DNA of 64,000 bases from Brucella intermedia LMG 3301 (lineage in GTDB: Bacteria; Pseudomonadota; Alphaproteobacteria; Rhizobiales; Rhizobiaceae), in the NCBI RefSeq assembly GCF_000182645.1, contig NZ_ACQA01000002.1:310001-374000 (forward strand), in the 5' to 3' direction. A program made the translations under genes and the position numbers. The notes beneath the pieces were generated by a model. That model made no database searches, had not been told where the DNA came from, and saw only the letters and a list, made by a program, of their open reading frames with translations. Position 1 is the first letter of the stretch; every line of letters begins with the position of its first letter. Below, in pieces: positions 29,204 to 37,705 of this stretch.

Positions 29204-30493
29204 ATGCGGCTTGGCGGACGCCTGCAGGCAGCTATCGAGGTATTGGATCAGATCGAAGCGGGCACGCGCCCGGCTTCTGATGTGCTGAAGGATTGGGGCG
29301 CTACCCATCGTTTCGCAGGCGCAGGCGATCGCGCTGTGATCGGCAATATCGTCTATGACGCACTGCGCCGCAAACTGTCCATTGCGTGGCGAATGGATGC
29401 TGATGACGCGCGCGCGCTCGCATTCGGCGCTTTGCTGGCCGATGGTGGCATGGATATCGCGGGCATCGATACGGTCCTCGACGGCGACAAGTTCGCGCCT
29501 GAAACGCTGGAACAGCCGCGCCGTATTGCCTGGGAAAGCCGGGATATTGCCGAAGCGCCCTCGCACGTTCAAGCAGACATACCGGAATGGTGTGCCTCTT
29601 CGCTTGAGGAGCTTTTTGGTGCGCGCTGGATGGACGAGGGCAGGGCACTGGCAACGCGGCCACCCGTCGATCTGCGCGTAAACAGTTTGAAGGCCAAGCC
29701 TGAGCAAACGCTTGCGGCCTTGGAAAAAGCCGGCGCTGCGCCGGCGCCGTTCCTTGCACAAGCCTTGCGCATACCGCCGATCGAAGCGCTTGGTCGCCAT
29801 CCGAATGTACAGGGTGAGCAGGCTTTTCTCGATGGCTGGTTCGAGGTGCAGGACCTCGGATCACAGCTTGCCGCGCTTTTTGCCGGTGCGAAACCCGGTC
29901 AGCAGGTACTGGATTACTGTGCCGGGGCCGGGGGCAAGACTTTGGCTCTGGCGGCTGCGATGCAAAACAGCGGTCAAATTCACGCCTACGATGCCGAACG
30001 TGCGCGGCTTTCACCCATGCATGAACGACTGCAGCGTGCAGGGGTTCGCAATACACAGGTGCATGGAAATCTCGACGCGCTCGACCCGCTCACGGGGCAG
30101 ATGGATCTGGTGCTGACCGATGCGCCCTGCACCGGTTCCGGCACATGGCGCCGCCGTCCCGATGCAAAATGGCGGCTGAACGAGCAGCAGCTTGAGCGGC
30201 GCGTTCAGGATCAGAGGGAAGTGCTGGAATCGGCCAAGCACTATGTGAAGCAGGGTGGGCGGCTTGCTTATGTCACCTGCTCGCTCTTTGCTGAAGAAAA
30301 TACCCGGCAAGTGGCGCGGTTTCTTCGCGATAATGCTGATTTTACGGAAGTCGCCCCGCAGCCCTTGTGGGACGCAGTTGTTGCAGATGCCGGTGACATC
30401 AAGCCGGTATTCCCCGAGTACGGCGCGGTATTTTCGCCATTGTCTACTGACACTGACGGTTTTTATGTGAGCATTCTGCAAAGGTCGAACTAG
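29204..30493 (+). CDS. RsmB-type rRNA (cytosine-C5)-methyltransferase (NOL1/NOP2/Sun family)
   Basis: The protein has 429 residues. An N-terminal NusB-like RNA-binding region (residues 1-140) is followed by a SAM-dependent catalytic domain with LDYCAGAGGKTLALAAAM, DAPCTGSGTWRRRPD and the catalytic cysteine in VTCSLFAEEN. It most likely methylates a cytosine of 16S rRNA (C967 if truly RsmB). I chose the ATG at 29204, which has AGAAGGAG upstream; the open frame begins inside the katA terminator. It is followed by a dispersed repeat and then the thioesterase gene. Confidence 0.88.
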   Translation: MRLGGRLQAAIEVLDQIEAGTRPASDVLKDWGATHRFAGAGDRAVIGNIVYDALRRKLSIAWRMDADDARALAFGALLADGGMDIAGIDTVLDGDKFAPETLEQPRRIAWESRDIAEAPSHVQADIPEWCASSLEELFGARWMDEGRALATRPPVDLRVNSLKAKPEQTLAALEKAGAAPAPFLAQALRIPPIEALGRHPNVQGEQAFLDGWFEVQDLGSQLAALFAGAKPGQQVLDYCAGAGGKTLALAAAMQNSGQIHAYDAERARLSPMHERLQRAGVRNTQVHGNLDALDPLTGQMDLVLTDAPCTGSGTWRRRPDAKWRLNEQQLERRVQDQREVLESAKHYVKQGGRLAYVTCSLFAEENTRQVARFLRDNADFTEVAPQPLWDAVVADAGDIKPVFPEYGAVFSPLSTDTDGFYVSILQRSN

Positions 30494-30560
30494 AGCATTC
30501 CCGGCAAAAGTGCGAAGCGGTTTGCGCCGGACAATGTGTAAAAGCAAACGGATGGAACGG
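30494..30560. repeat. Probable dispersed intergenic repeat of Rhizobiales type
   Basis: The stretch starts tagagcattcccggcaaaag and continues with gcgaagcggtttgcgccgga and a gtgtaaaagcaaa end. This is the form of the short elements scattered between genes in Brucella, Ochrobactrum and Mesorhizobium genomes, as I remember them. Only one copy lies in this window, so the call rests on recall, not on an alignment. Confidence 0.5.
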
Positions 30561-30573
30561 GGGAACCGAGCCG

Positions 30574-31029
30574 ATGTCAGCACACCGTGTAGCCGAACCG
30601 GATTTCAAGGAACGCGTGGAGGAAAGTTTCGGGCGGCAGGCTGCGATGAAGCTGATTGGTGCTGAGCTGGCACGGTGTGAGCCCGGTATTGTCGAAATCG
30701 AGATGCCGTTCCGGGAAGAACTGACGCAACAGCACGGCATTCTCCACGCAGGCGTGATTTCGGCTGCGCTCGATTCCGCCTGTGGCTACGCGGCACTTAC
30801 GCTGATGCCGTCCGATGCGGCGGTGCTGACCATCGAATTCAAGGTTAATCTGCTTGCTCCGGGCAAGGGCGAACGCTTTCTGTTCCGTGGCGAGGTGACC
30901 AAACCCGGTCGGACGATCATGGTCAGCGATGGCCAGGCATTTGCGGTCACCGACACGGAAGTGCGTCTCATCGCGACGATGACCGGGACGATGATGGTGG
31001 TGCAGGATAGAAAAGGCTTGCAGGGATGA
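30574..31029 (+). CDS. PaaI-type hotdog-fold thioesterase
   Basis: The protein of 151 residues has a single hotdog domain. QHGILHAGVISAALDSACGYAAL is the family's active-site helix, with the conserved HG..HAG and an aspartate. VEFKVNLLAPG (here IEFKVNLLAPG) forms the substrate strand. Members hydrolyse small acyl- or phenylacetyl-CoA esters; the substrate here is unknown. It overlaps the nucleosidase gene by four bases (ATGA). Confidence 0.9.
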   Translation: MSAHRVAEPDFKERVEESFGRQAAMKLIGAELARCEPGIVEIEMPFREELTQQHGILHAGVISAALDSACGYAALTLMPSDAAVLTIEFKVNLLAPGKGERFLFRGEVTKPGRTIMVSDGQAFAVTDTEVRLIATMTGTMMVVQDRKGLQG

Positions 31030-31655
31030 TAAAGACCGTCGCCGGAAAGCGCCTGCTCTACGTTATGGCAGCAGATGCCGAATATGGACGGCACCTGGCG
31101 AAGCTCTTCACGCCGGTCATGATCGGGGTAGGGCCAGTCGAAGCGGCGGCCAATCTCGCATATGCTCTCGGCAGCTTGATTCACGCAGGCAAAAAACCCG
31201 ACCTCGTGGTCTCGCTGGGTTCGGCCGGATCAGCCAAATTAGCCCAGGCGGAAGTATTTCAGGTATCTTCCGTATCTTATCGCGATATGGATGCTTCGCC
31301 GCTTGGATTTGAAAAGGGAGCGACGCCCTTTCTTGACCTCCCCACGGTGGTTGAACTTCCGATTTATGTGCCCGAAATCCCTGCTGCATCGCTTTCAACC
31401 GGCGCAAACATTGTTTCCGGCGATATTTATTCGGCAATTGATGCAGATATGGTCGATATGGAGACTTACGCCTGCCTGCGAGCCTGCCAACTTGCAGGTG
31501 TCCCTCTTTTCGGGCTTAGAGGTATCTCCGATGGCACAAGCGAGTTGCAGCATGTCGGCGACTGGACGCAGTATCTGCATGTTATAGATGAAAAACTAGC
31601 CGACGCGGTCGAGCGACTGGAAGCTGCAATCGCGGATGGCCTCATCTCCTCCTGA
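31026..31655 (+). CDS. 5'-methylthioadenosine/S-adenosylhomocysteine nucleosidase-like protein
   Basis: The protein of 209 residues has the PNP/UDP phosphorylase fold. The recognisable blocks are PVMIGVGPVEAAANLAYAL, VSLGSAGSA and the nucleobase/ribose-site VDMETYA, followed by LRGISDGTSE with the catalytic aspartate. The expected reaction is cleavage of methylthioadenosine or SAH to adenine and the thio-sugar, recycling by-products of SAM use. It starts within the end of the thioesterase gene and lies upstream of guaA. Confidence 0.87.
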   Translation: MIKTVAGKRLLYVMAADAEYGRHLAKLFTPVMIGVGPVEAAANLAYALGSLIHAGKKPDLVVSLGSAGSAKLAQAEVFQVSSVSYRDMDASPLGFEKGATPFLDLPTVVELPIYVPEIPAASLSTGANIVSGDIYSAIDADMVDMETYACLRACQLAGVPLFGLRGISDGTSELQHVGDWTQYLHVIDEKLADAVERLEAAIADGLISS

Positions 31656-31763
31656 CAATGGTGTGTCAGTATGGGCCCTTTTTTCGCAACACACTTGTTG
31701 AGCATCTCGTCCATACCCCATATAGGCATTGCATCCCGGCCACTTTTTAAATAGATGCTGCAC

Positions 31764-33326
31764 ATGAGTATTACGGCACATCCCGACACAATCCTTATCA
31801 TCGACTTTGGCAGCCAGGTCACGCAGCTGATTGCGCGTCGCGTGCGCGAGGCCAATGTCTATTGTGAAATCGTTCCTTTCCAGTCTGCTGAAGAGGCATT
31901 CAAACGGCTGAAGCCGAAAGGCGTCATCCTTTCAGGAAGCCCGCATTCGACGACCGACATCGGCTCGCCACGTGCGCCGCAGGCGGTTTTCGAGGCAGGT
32001 ATTCCGGTTCTTGGCATCTGCTACGGCGAACAGACGATCTGCGCCCAACTGGGCGGCAAGGTGGAAAGTGGTCATGACCGCGAATTTGGTCGGGCTTTCC
32101 TGGATGTGCAGGAAGACAGCCCGCTTTTCGAAGGCATCTGGGCCAAGGGTACCCGTCACCAGGTTTGGATGAGCCACGGCGATCGGGTAACATCGCTGCC
32201 GGATGGTTTCACAATCATCGGTACGTCGCCGAACGCACCTTTTGCAGCCATCGCCGACGAAAAGCGCAAATATTACGGCGTGCAGTTCCATCCGGAAGTT
32301 GTGCATACGCCGGATGGCGCCAAGCTGTTGCAGAATTTCGTTCATCGTATCGTCGGTGTGAAGCCGGGCTGGACGATGGGCGCATACCGCGAACAGGCTG
32401 TCGAAGCGATCCGTAAGCAGGTCGGCAGCGGAAAGGTCATCTGCGCGCTTTCCGGTGGCGTGGATTCCTCTGTTGCAGCCCTTCTGGCCCACGAAGCCAT
32501 TGGCGACCAGCTCACCTGCATTCTCGTCGACCACGGCCTGATGCGTAAGAACGAGGCGCAGCAGGTCGTTGAGATGTTCCGCGAACATTACAATCTGCCG
32601 CTGATCCTCGTGGATGCTTCCGACCGTTTCATCGGTGAACTGGAAGGCGAAACCGATCCGGAAAAGAAGCGCAAGACGATTGGACGCCTCTTCATCGAAG
32701 TATTCGAAGAAGAAGCCAAGAAGCTCGGCGGCGCAGATTTCCTGGTGCAGGGCACACTTTATCCGGACGTTATCGAAAGCGTTTCCTTTACCGGCGGACC
32801 TTCGGTCACGATCAAGTCGCACCACAATGTCGGCGGTTTGCCCGAGCGCATGAAGATGCAGTTGGTTGAGCCGCTGCGCGAACTGTTCAAGGATGAAGTG
32901 CGCCTGCTCGGCAAGGAACTGGGCCTGCCGGACAGCTTTATCGGTCGTCACCCGTTCCCTGGGCCGGGTCTTGCGATCCGCTGCCCCGGCGGCATCACGC
33001 GCGAAAAGCTGGAAATTCTGCGTGAAGCGGATGCGATCTATCTGGACGAAATCCGCAAGGCTGGCCTCTACGATGCCATCTGGCAGGCTTTCGCGGTTCT
33101 GCTGCCGGTTCAGACTGTCGGCGTGATGGGCGATGGCCGTACCTATGAATTCGTCTGCGCGCTGCGCGCTGTGACTTCCGTAGACGGCATGACCGCTGAT
33201 TTCTATCACTACGACATGAACTTCCTTGGCAATGCGGCAACCCGCATAATCAACGAAGTGCGGGGCATCAACCGCGTCGTCTACGACGTGACGTCAAAGC
33301 CGCCGGGTACGATTGAGTGGGAATAA
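31764..33326 (+). CDS. guaA: GMP synthase (glutamine-hydrolysing)
   Basis: This enzyme of 520 residues amidates XMP to GMP. The N-terminal class I glutamine amidotransferase domain has the nucleophile in LGICYGEQ and the histidine/glutamate in FHPEVVHT. The ATP-pyrophosphatase domain has the P-loop LSGGVDSSV. The C-terminal dimer domain ends [12 protein letters not shown]. ATGs at 31755 and 31764 are both possible; 31764 gives the usual 520-residue form. The 3' end is intact although a degraded integrase gene follows, as expected where an island inserts into the last codons and restores them. Confidence 0.97.
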   Translation: MSITAHPDTILIIDFGSQVTQLIARRVREANVYCEIVPFQSAEEAFKRLKPKGVILSGSPHSTTDIGSPRAPQAVFEAGIPVLGICYGEQTICAQLGGKVESGHDREFGRAFLDVQEDSPLFEGIWAKGTRHQVWMSHGDRVTSLPDGFTIIGTSPNAPFAAIADEKRKYYGVQFHPEVVHTPDGAKLLQNFVHRIVGVKPGWTMGAYREQAVEAIRKQVGSGKVICALSGGVDSSVAALLAHEAIGDQLTCILVDHGLMRKNEAQQVVEMFREHYNLPLILVDASDRFIGELEGETDPEKKRKTIGRLFIEVFEEEAKKLGGADFLVQGTLYPDVIESVSFTGGPSVTIKSHHNVGGLPERMKMQLVEPLRELFKDEVRLLGKELGLPDSFIGRHPFPGPGLAIRCPGGITREKLEILREADAIYLDEIRKAGLYDAIWQAFAVLLPVQTVGVMGDGRTYEFVCALRAVTSVDGMTADFYHYDMNFLGNAATRIINEVRGINRVVYDVTSKPPGTIEWE

Positions 33327-33644
33327 TTCGCGCCTACCCAGACGCCGCCAATAGCCGCCTATCTCCCTCTATAACGCACTCAAAATAAACACTTTTCTTT
33401 CCGCCGTCTTTCGCCGTCAATCGCCGAGCCAGCCTCGCTATCGACGGCGGAGTTGACGGTATGGGTGTCTTGTGACATCGCGGAATTGCATATACCGTCA
33501 TGGCTTAGAGAGCTTGTGACGGTATTTTTTTGCCCCTTATTCCATTGAGAATAAAGGAAAATTCGGCGACAGGATTGGTCGATTTTGGCCTGACGGTATT
33601 TTCAGGGGCTCTCTGGCGTTTTTTGAACGATCTAGGAGGGGCCG
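33327..33644. other. Intergenic region after guaA with repeated TGACGGTAT words
   Basis: This stretch of 318 bases has no gene. The nonamer TGACGGTAT occurs directly at 33454-33462, 33517-33525 and 33591-33599, and inverted (ATACCGTCA) at 33492-33500. A further direct copy lies at 33710-33718 inside the integrase frame. Spaced repeats just before an integrase gene are what arm-type integrase or excisionase sites look like. I did not find a copy of the guaA 3' end downstream that would mark the other attachment site. Confidence 0.55.
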
Positions 33645-33820
33645 ATGCTTACCGATGCGGCAATCAAAGCACTGAAGCCAAAGGACAAATTATACAAGGT
33701 CACTGACCGTGACGGTATGTATGTCGTCGTGAACCCGTCGGGCGCCGTCGTGTTCGGCTATGACTACCGTATGCACGGTCGACCCGAGACCTTGACCCTC
33801 GGCCGATACGGGCCAGCGGG
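33645..33820 (+). pseudogene. Tyrosine integrase, N-terminal remnant
   Basis: The ATG at 33645 has TAGGAGGGG upstream. About 58 residues (LTDAAIKALKPKDKLYKVTD, then MYVVVNPSG...GYDYRMHGRPETLTLGRYGPAG) match the N-terminal arm-DNA-binding domain (DUF4102) of island-type tyrosine integrases. Homology stops at about 33820, where transposon sequence starts. The catalytic domain is gone, so the island can no longer excise by its own integrase. The frame runs on to 33887 as transposon-derived sequence. Confidence 0.85.
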
Positions 33821-34420
33821 CTGGCGTATTGGCTTCTCCTGTCCGAATGTTGGATCAGTCCCGGTTTTGGTTGCCGGATTGCAATAGCCTTCTTCAAAGC
33901 ACAGATAGCCAGATCCTTTTTCATCCGATCGCGCGCTTCCCAGCCGATGATGCGACTAGAATAGAGATCGACAACGATTGCCAAGTACAGCCAGCCTTCT
34001 ACCGTCCATATGTAACTGATATCGACACCCCATTTCTGATCCGGTCCGTCACAAGTGAAGTCCTGATCCAGAAGATTGGGAGCGACAGGCTCGCCATGAT
34101 TGCTGTCCGTCGTGCGCTTGAAACGCGTCTTTTGTCGGGCTTTCAAACCATTTTGACGCATCAGTCGCGCTGTGCGGGGACGACCTGCCCGAATGCCCCT
34201 CTTCGTTCAGCTCAACATGCATGCGAGGGCTGCCGTAAGGTTCGCGTGATAGTACAAACTGGTTACGAATGTGAGCCAGGATAATCATGTCATCAAGCTG
34301 GCGACGACTGGGTAAACGACGCTTCCATACATAATAGCCGCTGATGCTGACACCTGCGAAAGCACATAGCCGTGACAGAGACATATGGGCCTTCTCCGTG
34401 TCGATGAACGCAAACTTCAT
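33821..34420 (-). pseudogene. IS3-family transposase orfB, frameshifted and truncated
   Basis: The N-terminal part (MKFAFIDTEKAHMSLSRLC...GSPRMHVELNEEG) is in one frame. An extra base in the C run at about 34196-34199 shifts the rest (RTARLMRQNGLKARQKTRFK, WGVDISYIWTVEGWLYLAIVVDL, QHSDRRSQYAS) to another. WGVDISY and HSDR are the first two acidic positions of the rve/DDE integrase core. The third (E) region is deleted, so the protein would be inactive. Confidence 0.85.
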
Positions 34421-34429
34421 CGACTTGTC

Positions 34430-34695
34430 TCCCGCGCGAAAAAGGCCGTCGCTTTTTTTAATAATTCTCGTTCCTGTCGTAGAAGCTCATTCTTTTCGAA
34501 GACGGGCAAGCTCCTAGTTCATGTCCTCATGGGGCCAGAAAGCAAATCTTTCTCAGCAATATTACGCCGCCAACGGTCAAGTGTTGACTTGCCAATGCCA
34601 AGGTCCTTGGCGACCGATGAAATGCTTAGACCACTCGTCGTTAAAATACGAACGGCTTCGCGTTTGAACTCTTCTGTAAATTCTCGCCGCTTCAA
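34430..34695 (-). pseudogene. IS3-family transposase orfA, degenerate
   Basis: Reading leftward from a TTG at 34695, the translation is LKRREFTEEFKREAVRILTT followed by SGLSISSVAKDLGIGKSTLDRWRR, a clear IS3-type helix-turn-helix. A missing base near 34530, a TAG in place of a CAG codon, and a further indel break the leucine-zipper region that follows. Confidence 0.8.
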
Positions 34696-34735
34696 TTTTA
34701 AGTCTCCTGTCAGTCTTATCTAACAGAAGCCCTTC

Positions 34736-35261
34736 ACCTTTGAAGGGGAAGTCCAGCATCTTCAATGCGGGCGGCGATGGGGCAGTGCCCCGACATGGGC
34801 CGGTGTTCTCTGCGCTCGGTAAGCTGTCTTTAGGGTTCTACGATAAGCCGAATGCCGCGCTGACCGCAGACGCCACGGAGAAGCTGAAGGGCTACACCCA
34901 GTTCTGGGGATAGCCGGAGAAGGGCATTGAAAACGTCCTGCTGAAACAGATGCCCATCCAGGTGGTCCGTCGGTTTCTTGATGAGGTAAAGAGCCGTTCG
35001 GACTATCCGCCGGTCGGCGCCTATGATCCGGCGGCCGGAGACGCCGATGTTCTCACGCTGGCCGGCAAGGTGCTGAAGGCGCGCAAGGGCGACGCTTATG
35101 GCTACGCCGCCATGCTGATCGCACAATGCCAGGACGCCAACGAACTGCCGGCGACAGTCCGTGAGATTTTGGAGACGATCCACAAGGCGCTGAGCGCGGT
35201 TCCGGAAGACATTGCTGTACCGTCACCGCCGCCAGATGACTTCGTGGACCTGCTCGAATGA
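34736..35261 (+). pseudogene. OLD-family nuclease, C-terminal (Toprim) remnant
   Basis: From the IS end, one frame reads IFNAGGDGAVPRHGPVFSAL, then GKLSLGFYDKP and, after an in-frame TAG at 34911-34913, PEKGIENVLL...VVRRFLDEVKSRSDYPP...GYAAMLIAQC...FVDLLE. This looks like the end of a Toprim-containing, ATP-dependent OLD-family endonuclease (GajA-like); the N-terminal ATPase is gone. Its stop codon overlaps the ATG of the helicase gene (ATGA), the tight arrangement seen in gajAB-type defence pairs. The family call is inference from recalled sequence patterns. Confidence 0.65.
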
Positions 35262-36018
35262 AGGTCGATCTGTGCGACAAGCGTAAGGCAATCATCGCGC
35301 ACGACGGGCACCTTCTGGTGTTAGGCGGTCCGGGTTCCGGAACAACCACCATCGCCTTGTTCAAAGCGCAGAAGCGGTTCGCCGAGTTGAAATCCGGTCA
35401 GGAAATCCTTTTCCTGAGTTGTTCGCGCGCGGCGATCCGCCAGGTTCTCGGCGTTGCAAGGAAATCCTGTCGCCAGCGGAACGACGCGCGGTGACGGTGC
35501 AAACCTATCACGCCTTCTGCATGGAAAAAGCGCACGGTCGCTTACTGAGCGGCAAACCCGTGCGCTTCCTCTACCCCGGCGATGAGAGGCTTCAGAAGTC
35601 ATCTTTCGACGGCGATTGGAACTTGGAGCGCCAACGGCAGGCGGCCGAGTCTGGCCTTCATTGTTTCGATCTTTTCGCTGCCGGAACTGTCGAGTTGCTC
35701 GAACGCTGCGCCGCGTTGCGCGAGCTGATTGCCGACCGCTTTCCGATGATAATCGTCGATGAATTCCAGGACACGGACGACAATCAGTGGGGGATCGTAC
35801 GGGCGCTGTTGGGCGTCACGAACGTTTTCTGTCTCGCCGATCCTGAGCAACGCATCTTTGATTATCGAGATGACATCGATCCACGGCGGCTCGACATTCT
35901 ACGCGAGACGATTAAGGTCACGGAATTCGATCTCGGTGGCGAGAACCACCGTAGCCCGAACGCTGGCATCCTGAAGTTCGCCGATGCTGTGTTGAGAAAC
36001 CAAAGTCCGTTAAGCTAA
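35258..36018 (+). pseudogene. UvrD/Rep-type helicase (GajB-like), frameshifted and truncated
   Basis: The N-terminus reads LVLGGPGSGTTTIALFKAQK, a Walker A motif in which the essential lysine is threonine. A one-base deletion at about 35452 (within CTCGGCGTTGC) shifts the frame; the second part reads KEILSPAERRAVTVQTYHAF, MIIVDEFQDTDDNQW (Walker B), CLADPEQRIFDYRDDIDPRR and ENHRSPNAGILKFADAVL. It stops at 36018, well short of a full helicase with its second RecA domain. Three independent lesions show that it is dead. Confidence 0.85.
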
Positions 36019-36179
36019 CTTTGCGTGGGGCACGACTCGTCATAGGTGTGTACATGTGGGCAAGTTCAGATAATGCTTCATGATCAGAAGAGACCGAGGG
36101 GCCTCAACAAGCCTTCAAATGTATGTTGATGGTAATCTTTTATAACTCCTCGCTCAGCAGGAGGAATTTGATCTACAAT

Positions 36180-36377
36180 AGAATTTTTCCTGTATACGCT
36201 GCTAGGGCTATAACCGAAATACGGTGTAAAGGTGCGGCTGAAATTGGCCGAGGATTTGATGCCAATCGCCAGTCCGATGTCTGCAATTTTCTGGCTACCC
36301 GCAGGATCTGCCAGCATGGCATGAGCAGTGAGAAGATGACGCCGGCGAAACAGTCGGCCGAGCGAACGAACTTCCAT
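36180..36377 (-). pseudogene. AraC-family regulator, HTH fragment
   Basis: About 65 residues in one frame (LGRLFRRRHLLTAHAMLADP, SQKIADIGLAIGIKSSANFS, RTFTPYFGYSPSSVYR) match the two C-terminal helix-turn-helix motifs of AraC proteins. There is no N-terminal sensor domain and no proper start. The flanking sequence on the same frame has no resemblance to AraC proteins. It is a scrap left by deletion. Confidence 0.7.
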
Positions 36378-36434
36378 CATGCCCGGCTCATTTTGTGCAA
36401 CATGGCCGTCCACTTCGGTCCAATTACGACCTGA

Positions 36435-36920
36435 GTGGAGGAGTGCGATGCGCCAATGATCAATCGGACTGAATCGAATCTTTTGAGCAAGGCATACAGG
36501 CATGTTATCAGCATTTGCCGGAAGCATCTTCCAAACGCGCGATATATGTGGTCACCGCGGGGAGATGCCCAGTTGGAAGCCTATTATCCGGGTGACGAAT
36601 ATCTCGATATCATCGGTCTGTCGGTGTTCGGCTACCAACCCTATGACAAGCTGGTTGTAGGGCGAGATACGACATTCGTCGAGCGCACCGAGCCGGGATA
36701 TGATCGTGTGGCAGGTTTTGGCAAACCAGTTGCCATTGCCGAGCTCGGTTATGAAGGCAGTGACAGCTACGTACGGGATTGGGCGGCGGAAGCCAACAAG
36801 CCCCACGCCGAGTTTCCGGCCCTGACCGCCGTCATCTACTTTAACGACCGTGAAGTCTACCCATGGCCGCGTGGTGTCGGACGCCCGGACTGGCGCGTCG
36901 CAAACCATCCGCTCGATTGA
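36435..36920 (+). pseudogene. Glycoside hydrolase (GH26-like) C-terminal fragment
   Basis: The recognisable part begins at about 36492 with AYRHVISICRKHLPNARYMW and runs through SPRGDAQLEAYYPGDEYLDI, IGLSVFG, PVAIAELGYEG and AVIYFNDREVYPWP to a normal stop. It resembles the end of GH26-type beta-mannanase or related beta-glycan hydrolases, with a glutamate in IAELGYEG at the usual nucleophile position. The first 20 residues of the open frame are unrelated and the N-terminal half is absent, so the gene was cut at the island edge. The two DUF995 genes that follow are commonly linked with polysaccharide genes. Confidence 0.65.
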
Positions 36921-37040
36921 CCCGGGTAATTCAACCGGAGCGGCTTGTTATTTGTGAAAACGCCGCCGCTCCTTTCTTTGCATTCTTGCAGTTCCGCCAA
37001 GCCAGCTTGCCGGAACTGCTCGATCAACAGGAAGAAGAAA

Positions 37041-37589
37041 ATGCTATTGAAGCATTTCGTCATTGCGAGCGCTGCGATGTTAGCGCTCTCGCTGGCAGGC
37101 AACGCCAGTGCAGCGCCAAAGCCAGCGACGGATAATACCGTCACCCAACTTGCGGCCGCCGCCTCACCGATGAAAGGCCCTGCGCTTGAAAAGCTCTATG
37201 CCGGCCGCACCTGGAAATGGAAAACCGGCGGCGGATTCTTTTCAAGCAAGAAAGCCCGCAGCTGGATCCTTTCTGGCGAACAGAAACAATTCTCCGCTTG
37301 GTCCGGCAAAGGCGCGGCCACAACCCATGCAACAGGCTATTGGTACGTGACCGATGGCGGAAAGCTCTGCTTGCGCGCGCTCTGGAGTAGCCAAGGCGAC
37401 AGCAGCGGCGCAGTCACCTGCTTCCTGCACCGCGAGAAAAATGGCGTGGTCTACCAGAAACCCGCTCTTGGCGGAAAATGGTATGTCTTTGCGCACAATC
37501 CAGTTCGGAAAGACGATGAGATACGCAAACTGGTCAAAGGTGACCGGGTGGGCGCAGAAGTGGCGCGGCTGAAGGCTAATCGCCGGTAA
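37041..37589 (+). CDS. DUF995 family secreted protein (first copy)
   Basis: The product has 182 residues, with a clear Sec signal peptide (MLLKHFVIASAAMLALSLAGNASAA). The mature part has LYAGRTWKWKTGGGFFSS, a GYWYVTDGGKLCLRALW core with paired cysteines, and GKWYVFAHNP, the DUF995 signature. The function is unknown; in Rhizobiales these proteins often sit beside exopolysaccharide or beta-glucan genes, which fits the glycoside hydrolase remnant just upstream. I chose the ATG at 37041, which has AGGAAG upstream. Confidence 0.82.
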   Translation: MLLKHFVIASAAMLALSLAGNASAAPKPATDNTVTQLAAAASPMKGPALEKLYAGRTWKWKTGGGFFSSKKARSWILSGEQKQFSAWSGKGAATTHATGYWYVTDGGKLCLRALWSSQGDSSGAVTCFLHREKNGVVYQKPALGGKWYVFAHNPVRKDDEIRKLVKGDRVGAEVARLKANRR

Positions 37590-37705
37590 AGAACGATAGT
37601 GCGGGAGGCTTCTTGAGGGTTGCTCGGGAGAAGGCTGTAAATCGCACCAACTCTGGCCTGTCGTTAATTCAAGAGATGTAAAGTTTCACGTAGAGGGCGA
37701 AAACG

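Larger units (their letters stand above)
33821..34735 (-). mobile_element. Decayed IS3-family insertion sequence, one end deleted
   Basis: The element reads right to left: a terminus near 34735 (cttatctaacag on the + strand), an orfA remnant, an orfB remnant, then an abrupt end at about 33820 within the DDE region. Both reading frames are broken by single-base changes. The missing 3' part of orfB, together with the missing integrase C-terminus, points to a deletion running from inside the IS into the integrase gene. No target duplication can be assigned. Confidence 0.82.

Noticed and set aside
28082..29800. Open frame of 572 codons antisense to katA and the rsmB-type gene
   Set aside because: It spans two real genes and the katA terminator and has no domain signature; it reflects codon bias of the opposite strand.
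31932..33209. Open frame of 425 codons antisense to guaA
   Set aside because: It is a shadow of guaA codon usage, with no start signal or recognisable product.
34577..34765. Minus-strand 62-codon frame at the edge of the IS
   Set aside because: It is in a different frame from the recognisable orfA helix-turn-helix and has no similarity of its own.
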